Positions 53,758-63,560 are shown, numbered from the stretch's first letter. The stretch is DNA of 64,000 nucleotides from Symbiodinium microadriaticum (GCA_001939145.1 LSRX01000009.1:600805-664804); one strand, 5' to 3'. Notes: generated by a model from the letters alone, not told the origin. Made by a program: numbers and translations.

Positions 53758-54202
53758 TTTCCAAAATCGGATTTGATACCAGGTCTCATTTGTGGAGTTC
53801 TGGTTTGTGACTTGCCGTACCTTTCCTAGCCGCGACCTGGAAGTTTGAGCTAAGAGTTGAGACTATCAGTTGCTGATGATGTTGTCATTGGTTGTGTAGG
53901 GTGAAGGCCATCACCCGTCGAGAGCTGCTTCCAATGCCTTTTTGGGCAGGATCCAAGCTGGCTGTAGTGATTGTCCACGTCCGCAGTAGGTTTCATGGTC
54001 TTAGGCAGTCGTCTGGGCTGCGCTCTCGAAGTGCGGAGAGGTTTATTGGCCGTTTTCACACAAAGCCATGGCTCAAGCTTCCAGGTTTGTCTTCAAGTCA
54101 TTTTCCTCCTGGGAGGGCCCTGACTGGTAGCCATTGCTGCTTCACTGAATAGGTTCCGCTTTGCAGCTGGGATCTTGAGTGAATCTCAACCTTGTGTAGA
54201 GG
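53758..54202 (+). promoter_or_regulatory. Intergenic leader region of the MATE gene
   Basis: Unique sequence free of TTTAGGG repeats between the inferred end of gene C and the MATE start codon. It holds the possible relict leaders. CTTTGCAG ends at 54168, a plausible trans-splice acceptor 34 bases before the ATG. No TATA-type promoter is seen, as expected for dinoflagellates. Confidence 0.35.
54064..54077 (+). promoter_or_regulatory. Possible relict spliced-leader (DinoSL) sequence upstream of the MATE gene
   Basis: The dinoflagellate spliced leader ends ...AGCCATTTTGGCTCAAG. Here AGCCAT is followed directly by GGCTCAAG, i.e. the leader with three T removed, 126 bases before the MATE ATG. 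A second nine-base match, GTAGCCATT, lies at 54127-54135. Relict leaders in front of intronless genes mark mRNAs copied back into the genome. A nine-base match is expected about once by chance in this window on both strands, and one does occur elsewhere (37093-37101, minus), so support comes mainly from position. Confidence 0.35.
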
Positions 54203-55966
54203 ATGGCTTCAAGTGATGCCATCGCATCCACAGCACAGAGGTCAGAGCCGCTGGTTGAGCATGACAATGCAGAGGTAATCGAGGACGATTTCTACAAGAA
54301 AGAGATCAAGACAATGTGCAGCGTCGGTTGGCCGATGCTTATCAGCTTTTTCTGTCGATTCGGCATGGCTTCTGAAGACTCCGCCTTTGTGGGACACATC
54401 ACATCGGGAACGGCGAAATTGCTCAATACTGGAACCAGTCTTCTTGGGAATGGTGTCGTTTGGAATATGGGAGCCGCTTTGCTTGGCTACGGGTTCCTAG
54501 CAGTAAAAGGCACCAATGAAGGTGCAGTGGGCTATGGACCCGTTGATTACTTAGCAGCTGCTGGGCTATCTGATATGGTCACAAACATCCTGATCATTCC
54601 GCCGTTGGCCTTTAACCAAAGCCTCAACGCGCTCGTCAGCCAGGCCATGGGATCTGGCAACAAGAAGATGGCGGGCACTTGGCTGCAGCTTTCTTTGATT
54701 TGGTTGACCCTTGGCTACGGGTTGACATTAGCGTCGTTTTTCTTTGTCTCCCCCATGCTGAAGCTTCTGGGCTTTTCCGAAGATGTTTGTGAACTTGCCG
54801 GGATGTACGCGAAGTACAACATCTTCTGGCCGATCCCGAATGGTTGGTACCAGAGCATGCGTTTCTACTTCCAGGCGCAGGGCATCACGAAGCCAGCCAT
54901 GTACAACAACATCATCTTCCTGGCTTTAAATGCATTGCTGAACTGGATTTTCGTCTTCGGCGGACCTTTCAGGGCCTATGGATGGTATGGTTTTGGATTC
55001 ATCGGGGCGGCGCTCTCGCTGAGCTGTTCCAGAACCTTGCAGCCAGTGGCTTACGGGCTCTACATGTTCTGGTGGCGAAAAGCCCACCTGGACACCTGGC
55101 CATCCTGGTCCCAGAAGACCTACCTAACGAAGGAGCACGTGAAAAGCTTTATGGCCATGTCTTTGCCGCAGATGGGCACGCTGATCTTTCAAGCGTTTGT
55201 TGGCCAAGCCACCACCCTGATGATCGCAAAGCTGGGAGAAGAGGCGGTTGCGGCCAGCTCGGCGGCGGCCGCTGCGACGATGGTCTTTACAGGCGGCCTC
55301 TCTCCCACACTTTCGAATGTTGGAGGCATGCGCGTTGGATACTATCTGGGTAAGGGGCAGGGAAAGCATGCCAAGAGTGTTGGGATGCTGGCGCTGCTAC
55401 TTGGGGCTATGATGACAGCAGTCATTGCTGCCATTTACCTTCTTTGTGGGAAGTACATCCTGCACGTGGTATCCAAAGATGAGAAGGTGGACGTGCCAGC
55501 AACGACCATCCTTCCGGCCATAATGATGAATTTGATTGCCTCCATCATTGTATCCGTGGGTACTCAGGGAATCTTGACGAGTCAAGGCCGCACCAAAGCG
55601 GTGACGTTTCTGTCGATGGGATTCGAGCTTCCCTTCTCAGTGGGCTCTACCGCACTTATGGTCTTTTATTTTGATGCCTCCTTAGATCTTGTCTACTGGG
55701 CTCAGGCAGCTGTTTCCTGGGTGGAGGCTGCTGTGATTCTAATCGTCATCCGCCGGAGCGACTGGGCGGCGCTTGCTCATCAGGCGCGCAGTCGGCAGGG
55801 AGTAGAGCAGCCCGACGAAGATGTAGAAACTGGGCGGGGGCGCAACTCCGCCTTCGGCGAGATGCCTGACGATCTTGGGGCAAGCGGCATCTCTTTGCAG
55901 CAGACTCATGCGGAAAAGGATGCAGGCGCTGAACCCAGGACGGATGACCTTTCTCTTGGAGGTTGA
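54203..55966 (+). CDS. MATE-family multidrug/toxin efflux transporter, single exon, 587 aa
   Basis: Integral membrane antiporter of the MATE (MatE, MOP superfamily) type, expected to export organic cations or metabolites across the plasma or an organelle membrane using a cation gradient. The N-terminal 35 residues are hydrophilic. MatE domain 1 spans about 36-260, with Asp59 in TM1 before FVGHI (62-66), LAAAGLSD (117-124) and VSQAMGSGN (145-153). Domain 2 spans about 310-520, with MRVGYYLGKGQGKHAKS at 376-392. About 12 hydrophobic segments are visible. A charged tail of about 68 residues (520-587) follows TM12. Length fits eukaryotic MATEs (450-600). The start is fixed by an in-frame TAG at 54197-54199, two codons upstream. 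The stop is TGA. The lack of introns contrasts with every neighbouring gene and suggests a retrocopy. Odd: Gln330 and Gln335 stand where many eukaryotic MATEs have two TM7 glutamates. The family call is very secure; the substrate is unknown. Confidence 0.95.
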   Translation: MASSDAIASTAQRSEPLVEHDNAEVIEDDFYKKEIKTMCSVGWPMLISFFCRFGMASEDSAFVGHITSGTAKLLNTGTSLLGNGVVWNMGAALLGYGFLAVKGTNEGAVGYGPVDYLAAAGLSDMVTNILIIPPLAFNQSLNALVSQAMGSGNKKMAGTWLQLSLIWLTLGYGLTLASFFFVSPMLKLLGFSEDVCELAGMYAKYNIFWPIPNGWYQSMRFYFQAQGITKPAMYNNIIFLALNALLNWIFVFGGPFRAYGWYGFGFIGAALSLSCSRTLQPVAYGLYMFWWRKAHLDTWPSWSQKTYLTKEHVKSFMAMSLPQMGTLIFQAFVGQATTLMIAKLGEEAVAASSAAAAATMVFTGGLSPTLSNVGGMRVGYYLGKGQGKHAKSVGMLALLLGAMMTAVIAAIYLLCGKYILHVVSKDEKVDVPATTILPAIMMNLIASIIVSVGTQGILTSQGRTKAVTFLSMGFELPFSVGSTALMVFYFDASLDLVYWAQAAVSWVEAAVILIVIRRSDWAALAHQARSRQGVEQPDEDVETGRGRNSAFGEMPDDLGASGISLQQTHAEKDAGAEPRTDDLSLGG

Positions 55967-56760
55967 GAACCATGCTGTAGGAAGCAATCACACTGCTGTC
56001 AAGCGGACCCCATGCCAATGGTAGAGGTATGCAGAGATATGTGCAAGACCGGCTCGCTCGATCTTCACAGCGAGGGGTAGTTTTCGATTTTCCTGCGCTG
56101 CTTGATACCGTAGTTGTACAGTCAGCGCGGCGGTGCGACCCTGCTGATGCAGTTCAGTTGCTCCATCCAGAAAACAGGCGTAGTCAGAGAGGAGCAACGA
56201 CAGCCATAGAAAGATCTGTGGCATTTGAACGTGAACTCCTGCTCGGCCATGACAACTGACTTGTAAAAGAGCCGCTGTGAGTGAACGAGGTTGGCGGGCG
56301 CAAGTTTAGGCATGCACATCCCTGCACAGCGGTAAAGCGTTGGAAAATCTGCTGCCTGACATGTAGCATGCGGTCCTTTGCCAGTCGTTTTTGATGTGTC
56401 GATTGACCGCAGACATCCAGGCCCTGAATTGTCCACGTCGAGACCTGGAAATTCTGCAGGCGAGAGGGCATTGCCACTAATGAGTTTGTTTTGAGGTTTC
56501 AGTTTTGGGCAGTTCATGTTTTTGCACATCTTCTTCCGTAGCCGGTCGGTGATGCACCGATGAACCAAGACGTTGCTGATCGAAGTGTAGGTCCGTTCAA
56601 ACTACTGCAGTTGCTTGGCTTATCGCTCTTCATTTCTGAGTCAGGGCTCCGGGCTTCTGATTGGTTTCGCACATCCACATCCTGAATTTGGCTATAAGCA
56701 AAGTCACGAAAAGCACTGCCCGCACTTACCCCCTGCGAGCATGCGCAGGTTCAACTCCAA
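55967..56760. other. Unique sequence downstream of the MATE gene
   Basis: Non-repetitive sequence continuing the repeat-free island. Open frames exist on both strands (for example minus 56122-56568), but none has recognisable domains or a convincing composition. No oligo(A) tract marks a retroposition end. I see no supported gene here. Confidence 0.4.
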
Positions 56761-56784
56761 ATTTCATATTAAGATGCCAACACA

Positions 56785-57180
56785 TACGAGCACGCACATC
56801 CACATGCAGACATGCATATATACATACACATACATACCCAGACATACACACATTCACAAATATATAGACATGCACACACACACAACTAGAAATAAGTTTA
56901 GAGATAGATAGATAGACAGACAGATAGACAGATAGATTAGGCAGATAGATAGATCGATAGACATACACATACACACACACATACATACACATACATACAC
57001 ATAAACACATACATACACACACATACATACATACACATACATACACATAAACACATACATACACACACATACATACATAGATACGTACATACATATATGC
57101 ATACATGCATACACACACACATACACATGTGTACATACATGCATGCATGCATGCATCAGATACATGCATCAGATACATTG
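56785..57180. repeat. (CATA)n/(CACA)n/(GATA)n cluster
   Basis: Nearly 400 bases of tetranucleotide and CA repeats marking the downstream edge of the MATE island. Confidence 0.88.
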
Positions 57181-57581
57181 CGTTGCATTGCACTAGTGTT
57201 TTTTTGCATGCATACACGCCTACATCCGTCCTCAGCCGCCCGCTCATGCGTGCATACATAAGCCTAGCAGTTTGGCGTTAACTTCAATAACATTGGAAGG
57301 CCGGACCCTGCTCCATTTGCTGATCCAGGTTTAGAGTTGAGGCTTCGACAGTACCTTTCTTAGTAGCTGGGGAAGTAGCCTTCATTTTGGTTTGGGAGAG
57401 TCTTATCCTGATTATCATGTGTGGGGCCTTGAAGGGCCGGGAAGCTCAGCAACCAAGCACAAGCCAAAGCAGAGAGAACGTGAATTAGAGCACTAGGCCC
57501 TATAGTCTAGGGCGTAAGGCTTGCCGATCGGGCTGTACTGTCCCCTAAACCCTAAACCCTAAACACAGTAGGTCCTTACAG

Positions 57582-57646
57582 TCCCAGGTTCCTGTCAACC
57601 GCCCTAGAATGAGACCCATTCTGGTCATGGGCATCTCGCGATCAGG
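57582..57646 (+). CDS. Exon island of downstream gene, frame unambiguous
   Basis: Acceptor AGTAGGTCCTTACAG, donor TCAGG|GTTTAGG. Only phase 0 is open: SQVPVNRPRMRPILVMGISR. Confidence 0.52.
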
Positions 57647-57773
57647 GTTTAGGATTCAGGCTTAAGGAAACGCCCGTCTTTGCATCTCCCGTCGCCCTCA
57701 ACCCCAGGCCCTACGAGCCTCACCCAAAACTCTAAACCCTAAGCCAAGAAAAACCCCTGAAGCCTTGACATAG

Positions 57774-57831
57774 GTCGTCACCGGGGAGCAGTTCACCACA
57801 ACGCCAATGTGGGGCCCTGAGGGTTTTGAGG
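57774..57831 (+). CDS. Exon island of downstream gene
   Basis: Acceptor GCCTTGACATAG, donor GTTTTG. Phase 0 reads VVTGEQFTTTPMWGPEGFE. Strict phase continuity with its neighbours would use another frame, so the borders are provisional. Confidence 0.42.
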
Positions 57832-57903
57832 GTTTTGGATGCCCTGTTCGCTGTCGACTGAAGGTCGAAAACCCCCAAAGTCGTATCCTGGTCATTTAAA
57901 TGG

Positions 57904-58155
57904 TAGTTGTTTGGGGTTTATAGGGTTTAGGGTTTATAGCATATATGGCTTATAGGGCTTCTAGGGTTTAGGGTTTATAGAGTTTAGGGTTTATAGTATG
58001 TAGGGTTTATAGGGCTTGTAGGGTTTAGGGTTTAGAGGATTTAGGGTTTATAGCATGTAGGGTTTATAGGGTTTATAGGGCTTATAGGGTTTATGGTTTA
58101 TAGGGCTTAGGGTTTAGGGGTTAGGGTTTAGGGGTTAGGGTTTAGGGTTTAGGGT
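57904..58155 (+). repeat. TTTATAGGG/TTTAGGG array
   Basis: The telomere-like unit alternates with a TTTATAGGG variant; ends just before exon 58173. Confidence 0.82.
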
Positions 58156-58172
58156 CTTGTACTGTTCCATAG

Positions 58173-58266
58173 GATGACGAAGGGGTGGTCCTCGGCCCTG
58201 ACAAGCCTAAATGCCCCGAACCTGGAACCCCAAAGCTTTCAAAGAAGAAGCAAGGCCCTATGAGAG
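58173..58266 (+). CDS. Exon island of downstream gene, frame unambiguous
   Basis: Acceptor TTGTACTGTTCCATAG, donor GAGAG|GTTTTAGGG. Reads DDEGVVLGPDKPKCPEPGTP then KLSKKKQGPMR; both other frames contain TGA. Charged, Lys-rich. Confidence 0.57.
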
Positions 58267-58447
58267 GTTTTAGGGTTTAGGGTATGGAGTTTAGAGTTTA
58301 GGGTTTAGGGTTTATGGGGTTGGGTGTGCAGCTTAGGCCCTAAACCCTAAACCCTAAGTTGCGCGAGTTCTTTCCCTAGAAGATGTGAGGTCAAGCTATC
58401 ATAGTACAACGGTTATCGGAAGACTCGAGACCGAGGCTTCAAAGTGT

Positions 58448-58618
58448 ATATTTTCTCTCCTGCATTCGGGGTTTAGGGTTTAGGGGCTGGTTTAGGGTTT
58501 AGGGTTTAGGGTATATTTTCTTTCCTGCATAATATACGGTTTAGGGTTTAGGGGTTGGTTTAGGGTTTAGGGGTTGTTGTAGGGTTTAGGGTTTAGGGTA
58601 TATTTCCTCTCCTGCATA
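58448..58618 (+). repeat. Triplicated unique block within TTTAGGG array
   Basis: TATATTTTCTCTCCTGCAT recurs three times (58447, 58513, 58599 regions) separated by TTTAGGG blocks, implying segmental tandem duplication. Confidence 0.75.
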
Positions 58619-58645
58619 AGGCCTCTAACACCGAAGCGAAACCAG

Positions 58646-58741
58646 CGACTTGTGCCATCCTTCAATGCGCGGGGAGGCCTTCTCCCACAACCTCGAAGGA
58701 AAGCAATTCTCCCAAAGCCTCGGAGTTTCTTTCATCTCGGA
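58646..58741 (+). CDS. Exon island, borders uncertain
   Basis: Acceptor GCGAAACCAG; donors GTTTCT, GTTAGG or GTATGA are possible. All three frames are open, e.g. MRGEAFSHNLEGKQFSQSLG or NARGGLLPQPRRKAILPKPR. Confidence 0.38.
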
Positions 58742-59019
58742 GTTAGGTATGAGATTCTACTCCGCATCTACTCCGCTAGACTCTCAGACACACAGGGAGG
58801 GAGCTACCCCATCACGGGAGGCTCCTTGCCCAGGTTCCGACCCCAAACCCCAAGCTCCTTTTTTAAATACCTAAGGAAAGCCCCACATACAAAAAGCGTA
58901 TAACATCCTATGAACCTATGAACCCCTTTAAACACCAACAAGGCCATGAAAAAAATGTCTAAAACTTAAAAGCTTCGAGGAGCACCACGACCACGGAGAA
59001 CTCAACTGTCACGCCTGAG

Positions 59020-59087
59020 CCCCGTGGAGGATGGAGTTCGATTTCCGGGCACTCTTTCGCAGGGGGCCATTGACATGTATGGGGAGG
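59020..59087 (+). CDS. Exon island
   Basis: Acceptor GTCACGCCTGAG, donor GTTGAG. Reads PWRMEFDFRALFRRGPLTCM. A shorter version from 59032 reads DGVRFPGTLSQGAIDM. Confidence 0.4.
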
Positions 59088-59124
59088 GTTGAGTTCTTCT
59101 AAATCGGGGGCCCTGTTTTGCAGT

Positions 59125-59160
59125 CCTTCTATCAATGATCCAGCCGCGTAAGAAGCTCAA
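59125..59160 (+). CDS. Exon island
   Basis: Acceptor GGGCCCTGTTTTGCAG, donor CTCAAG|GTTTCC. Only LLSMIQPRKKLK is free of stops. Confidence 0.42.
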
Positions 59161-59581
59161 GGTTTCCATGTGGGAAGGTCACCGATTGAATTTGCCTCCC
59201 TTGTGGGTTTTTGGCTTCAGGGGCAACAGATTTTTGAGGGCTTATATCGTGGACGAAGCGCGAGGCAAAAAAAAAGGCAAAAACAACAACAACAACAACA
59301 ACAACAACAAGCAGCAACTGCATGCTTTGCTGTTGCACGGATGCGGCAGCCGTCCTGAATCACGGCCTTGATCTTGGAAATGCCTGACTCCTGCAACCCA
59401 GGGCCCCCGGAGCCGAATCTCAAATCCTTAAACCCCAAAGCTCCTAAGCCCTAAAGCCCGGAGTTTAGGTTGGGTTTGGGATACCGTACCCTATACCCTA
59501 AACCCTCAACCCTAAACCCTCCAACCCTAAAGGCCCTAAACCTTAAACCTCAAACCCTGCATAAGTCTAAAGTAGTTGCAG

Positions 59582-59654
59582 TGGATCTCCGACCTCCCCC
59601 AGTCGAGGTACCATGCCTTCCGGCGAGCGATGCAGGCCTTGCAGATGGTTTCGG
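59582..59654 (+). CDS. Exon island, helical
   Basis: Acceptor AAAGTAGTTGCAG, donor TTTCGG|GTTCCT. Phase 0 reads WISDLPQSRYHAFRRAMQAL then QMVS, a natural-looking helix. The other frames are also open. Confidence 0.48.
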
Positions 59655-60724
59655 GTTCCTGGGTCCTTGTGAGATACATCTTTTACATTTTTGTTCTAAT
59701 AAAACCCAAGAAGAACTAAAAAATGATCATTTTTTAACTTATCTCCAACAAGGAACCAGGTTCAGGGTTTATAGTTTCAAGTTTAAGGTTGAGGGTCTAA
59801 GATACCATGAATTCCCGCAACAATGCAGTATGGTTGTGTTTGTGGGGTTCCATAAAAGTTTAGGGTTTGAGGGGTTTAGAGTTCATGCTAGGTCAAGGAC
59901 GATGAGTGTATTCATTCTTGCTTCTAGCCCTAAGCCCTATAGACCCTAGACCCCAAGCCCTAAAAACCCTAAACCCTAGACCCTCAACCCTGATGTCCCT
60001 CCCGGGGCCTTACTGTAAGCCCTGCATGCACCCTTCGATCCTAAGCCCTAAGCCATGAGGCCCCATATCCCCAAAAGGAGCCCTCAAACCCTAAACTCTA
60101 AACCCTAAATCCTATACCCCTCCTCTAAAGGAAGCTTTAAAGGAGCCGCTTGGGGTTTAGGGTTTTCTGGAGGTTTGGCGGTGTGGGGTTTAGGGGTTAG
60201 GATTTAAAGGTAGCTTTCGGTTTGGGGCTTGGGGGGTAGGGTTTAAAGGTACCTTAGGGTATAGGGTTCAGGGGTTGGGGTTTATAGGGCTTGAAGGGTT
60301 TAGGGTTTAGGGTTTATGATTGAGGGTTTAGGGAAAGTTTAGGGCTTTAAACGTACCCTGAGCCAGAAGAAGGAGCTCCATGTAATTAGTGGCCCTTAGC
60401 TGGAATGAGTAAGCACGAAGTACCAACCCTAAACTCTAAACCCTAAACCCTAAACATTTAATAAGCCCACTCTCCTGGGCCCGAGATCCGCCTAAACAAA
60501 CAAGCAGCGACCAGATGAAGCCCTAAAGCCCTGAAGCCTCAATACCCTAACCCCCAAGCCCTACACCCTAATAAAGCCCAGAAGTCTGAATGCCCCAAAC
60601 CCCAAGCCCGACAGCCTAAGCTCCATGTACCCGAAGCCCCTAGACCCCGCTTCCGGACGAAGCCTTGAACGTCTCAAACACTGGAGCGCTTGGCTGCATG
60701 CGAAGCAGGCGTTGACGGATTGAT

Positions 60725-60830
60725 TACAAGGGCCTTAATATTTAGAATAGGGTTTTGGGGGCCCTTATCCTACAATCATAAGAAGGAAACCCCAACAGTA
60801 TTGGTAACTATTATTTAGGCCCCTACATTA
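60725..60830. mobile_element. M1 copy
   Basis: Reverse orientation: GGGCCTTAATATTTAGAATA to CTATTATTTAGGCCCCTACA. Confidence 0.62.
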
Positions 60831-60860
60831 CTGTCATCCCCAAGAGAAGTCACTTCACAG

Positions 60861-60906
60861 CGTCAAGGCCCGAGTCCGGAGCAGGCGCACACTTCAGAGG
60901 GCCAAC
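60861..60906 (+). CDS. Exon island
   Basis: Acceptor AAGTCACTTCACAG, donor CCAAC|GTCAGA. Open as RQGPSPEQAHTSEGQ or VKARVRSRRTLQRAN. It follows an M1 copy by about 30 bases. Confidence 0.38.
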
Positions 60907-61171
60907 GTCAGAAGCCTCACCCCGAAACAAACACCCCAAAGCCCTAAACCCTAAACACCCCCAAGCCCTATACCCTGAAACCCTAAACACCCCTAGACCG
61001 GAATTAAACCCTAAACACCCCAAAGCCCTAAACCCTAAGCCCCACAAGCCAAGCGCTCAAAAAACCCTAAACACACTAAACCCTGGAAGTGCTTCTAGAA
61101 GCCTTTGAAGTACCTTAATAAGAGGGACCTCAGACTACTAAGTATCAGCTCCTTGCCCTGCATCCAATTAG

Positions 61172-61238
61172 TCGCGAAGCTTCTCGCTTTGTTTGCCATG
61201 ACACGTTTCTGGAACGATGAGGCCGCACTTGGGGCAAG
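61172..61238 (+). CDS. Exon island
   Basis: Acceptor CTGCATCCAATTAG, donor GCAAG|GTTGCT. Reads AKLLALFAMTRFWNDEAALG. Confidence 0.48.
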
Positions 61239-61467
61239 GTTGCTACGTAGAGACGCTGATGCTTGCGAGCGTTCAGTTTCGAGGGGTCGCGGTTTCGGGT
61301 TTGATTAGGGTCTCCGGTGTGTCTGTGTGTGTAGCTTATAACTATACGGTTGACGAGTTCGGTTAAAGGCATCGGGGCACTTGCACTTTGACTGAAGTCT
61401 TCGGGAGGGGTTTTGGCCAATCCCCGCGCAGGTGGCGTGCGCATGCTTTTGGGGGTTTTACTTGCAG

Positions 61468-61553
61468 CTTCCCAGGTTCTGCCAACCGTGGGGAACCCGA
61501 TTAAGATCCAAGAAACCCTCCTCTGTAACCCCAATGTCTTGGGGCTCCTATGA
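61468..61553 (+). CDS. Exon-like island, possible terminal exon
   Basis: Strong acceptor GGGGGTTTTACTTGCAG. One frame reads SQVLPTVGNPIKIQETLLCN then PNVLGLL and TGA. The donor GTGGGG at 61488 would shorten it. Confidence 0.36.
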
Positions 61554-61831
61554 AGGGCCCTTAAAAAAAAAGAGACGCAGGGTTTCTTCATCAGCTTCCT
61601 ACCTTAGGGTTCTTGCCTTCGGGGCTGCGTAGGTAACCTCTAACCTTTTGGGGCTTACATACACCTAGTATAATTCAAAAGGTTAGCCTTTTTTGGGCTA
61701 AGGCACTCGGCCCGTAAGGCTTTGAAGCGTCCGAAGCTTTGGGACTTCAGAGCCTTGGGGGTTCGTCTATGGACCCCTGCAGTCACCGTGCCTTTGAATT
61801 GCAATCTTCGGGGCCCTTTCAAGCCGTAACG

Positions 61832-62068
61832 CCCAACCCTGAACCCTAAACCCTGGACCCTACTGTAAACCCTAAACCCTGAACCCTAAACCCTGGACCC
61901 TACTGTAAACCCTGAACCCTAAACCCTGAGTCCTAAACCCTGGACCCTACTGTAAACCCTGAACCCTAAACCCTAAACCCCGAACCCTAAACCCTGAACC
62001 CTAAACCCGAAACCCCGAACCCTAAACCCTGAACCCCGAACCCTAAACCCGGAACCCTAAACCCTAAT
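61832..62068 (-). repeat. CCCTGAACCCTAAA array
   Basis: 14-base units CCCTGAACCCTAAA plus CCCTGGACCCTACTGTAAA variants. Confidence 0.85.
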
Positions 62069-62251
62069 GTGGTTTCCAAAGTTCCGGGCTCCTCCCCAAA
62101 GCTCCAAACCTATTGGGGTTCAGGGTTTAGGGGTTTAGGGTTTAGGGTTTAGGGGTTGAGGGTTTGGGGTACTTCCTGAGGTTTTGGAAGTACTTTCTTA
62201 CTTNCGGAATCATGCAACCTTATTGCTCAACTCCGACTGCGATGCTGCCAG

Positions 62252-62280
62252 ACAATCCGAAGGGATATTCTTGAGATTTG
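62252..62280 (+). CDS. Exon island
   Basis: Acceptor TGCGATGCTGCCAG, donor TTTG|GTGGGC. Reads TIRRDILEI. Confidence 0.38.
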
Positions 62281-62519
62281 GTGGGCAACTCCTATCCGAA
62301 TGAGCCTTGGCGCAGCCTGAGCTGAGGTACTACAGTATATTCGTTCCGTATTGCCAGAAACCCTTGTCACCAAGCACGAAATCTAAACGTTCAAACACGC
62401 TGAAATAATAAACAAGGTGAGTTGACCTTCACAGCATGAAGATTAAGGTGACTAAACGTACTAAACATCACTAAATCCAAAATCAAACAACCTAGCAACC
62501 AAACAGCCAATCAGTCTAG

Positions 62520-62675
62520 CTAGCTGGCTTCCTGACTAGCTATCTGCCTACTAGCTAGCTATCTGTCCGTCCATCGATCTTTCTATCTCTCTAGCTATCT
62601 ATCCATCCATCGATCTTTCTATCTCTCTATCTACCCATCTAGTTATCCATCTATCGAGAGAGAGAGAGAGAGAGT
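62520..62675. repeat. CTAG/CTAT/AG repeat cluster
   Basis: Mixed tetranucleotides ending in an AG run. Confidence 0.8.
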
Positions 62676-62762
62676 CAGACACAAATATTCAATCGCCTCT
62701 AGTATCCTTCGCTACTCTTTTCCTCAATCCCTAAACCCAAAAAGCAGAATTATTTTTTGAAG

Positions 62763-62807
62763 GTCTACGGCCAGTTCTACAATCGGAGTATCACTGAGAG
62801 GGGCCTG
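62763..62807 (+). CDS. Downstream gene exon (phase 0 to 0)
   Basis: Acceptor GAATTATTTTTTGAAG, donor CCTG|GTCAAC. Reads VYGQFYNRSITERGL. An alternative donor at 62821 extends it. Confidence 0.5.
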
Positions 62808-62947
62808 GTCAACAAGGCTGGTTTGACGACTGCCGGGTTTGAATGAATGTTATAAAGGGCTTAGGGTTTAGGATTTAGGGTTTAGGGATGAATGTTATAA
62901 AGGGCCACTTGCGAGACGGGTTATATAATATATCCTATCCACAACAG

Positions 62948-63016
62948 CTCACCGAAATTGAAACGGCAGCTTCGACATTGGCGATGCCGTCAACTGTCGG
63001 CTTTATGCCGATGGAA
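62948..63016 (+). CDS. Downstream gene exon (phase 0 to 0)
   Basis: Acceptor ATCCACAACAG, donor GGAA|GTCCGT. Reads LTEIETAASTLAMPSTVGFM then PME. Confidence 0.52.
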
Positions 63017-63322
63017 GTCCGTACGTACACTCCCAAGTCCTGACATTGAAAGCTGCAAACTCCCTGCATGAAAACCCATAAACTTCAGAGTAGAACGAAA
63101 CGAACCCAAACCCCCAAAAACAATGAAGCCCTTGATCCCCAGAGGCTTGAGCCCCAAAACTCTAAACCCTAAACCAGAGCTCAGCCTCCCCAAGCAAACA
63201 AACAAAAACCCATGCTTATAACTAGCCATGAACCCTATAAACCCTATAAGCCCCTATAAACCCTATAAACCCTAAACCCCACTTATAACTACCCCATTTG
63301 CGCAGACACCGCCGCTACTCAG

Positions 63323-63355
63323 CGACTCCTGGAAACCCACGAGGCCTTGCTTTGG
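63323..63355 (+). CDS. Downstream gene exon (phase 0 to 0)
   Basis: Acceptor CGCCGCTACTCAG, donor TGG|GTCTGG. Reads RLLETHEALLW. Confidence 0.5.
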
Positions 63356-63399
63356 GTCTGGACTGTACGTAACTACGCCTCTGTCTCTGTGTGTATGTC

Positions 63400-63560
63400 G
63401 ATAGATGGATAGAGAGACAGATAGATAGATGGATAGATAGATAGATACGTAGATGGCTGGCTAGCCAGCTCACCAGCCAGCTAGCCAGCCAGCCAGGTAG
63501 AAAGAGAGACAGGCAGATAGAAAGATAGGTAGGTAGGTAGGTAGGTAGGTAGGTAGATAC
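63400..63560. repeat. GATA/GCCA/GTAG repeat cluster
   Basis: Three adjoining tetranucleotide tracts in the intron after exon 63323-63355. Confidence 0.85.

Noticed and set aside
56726-57259. Cys/Tyr/Met-rich reverse ORFs
   Set aside because: Translation of CATA/CACA repeats.
59030-59060. tRNA T-arm-like GAGTTCGATTTCC
   Set aside because: No acceptor, D or anticodon arms could be folded around it; no tRNA, rRNA or CRISPR array was found in the window.
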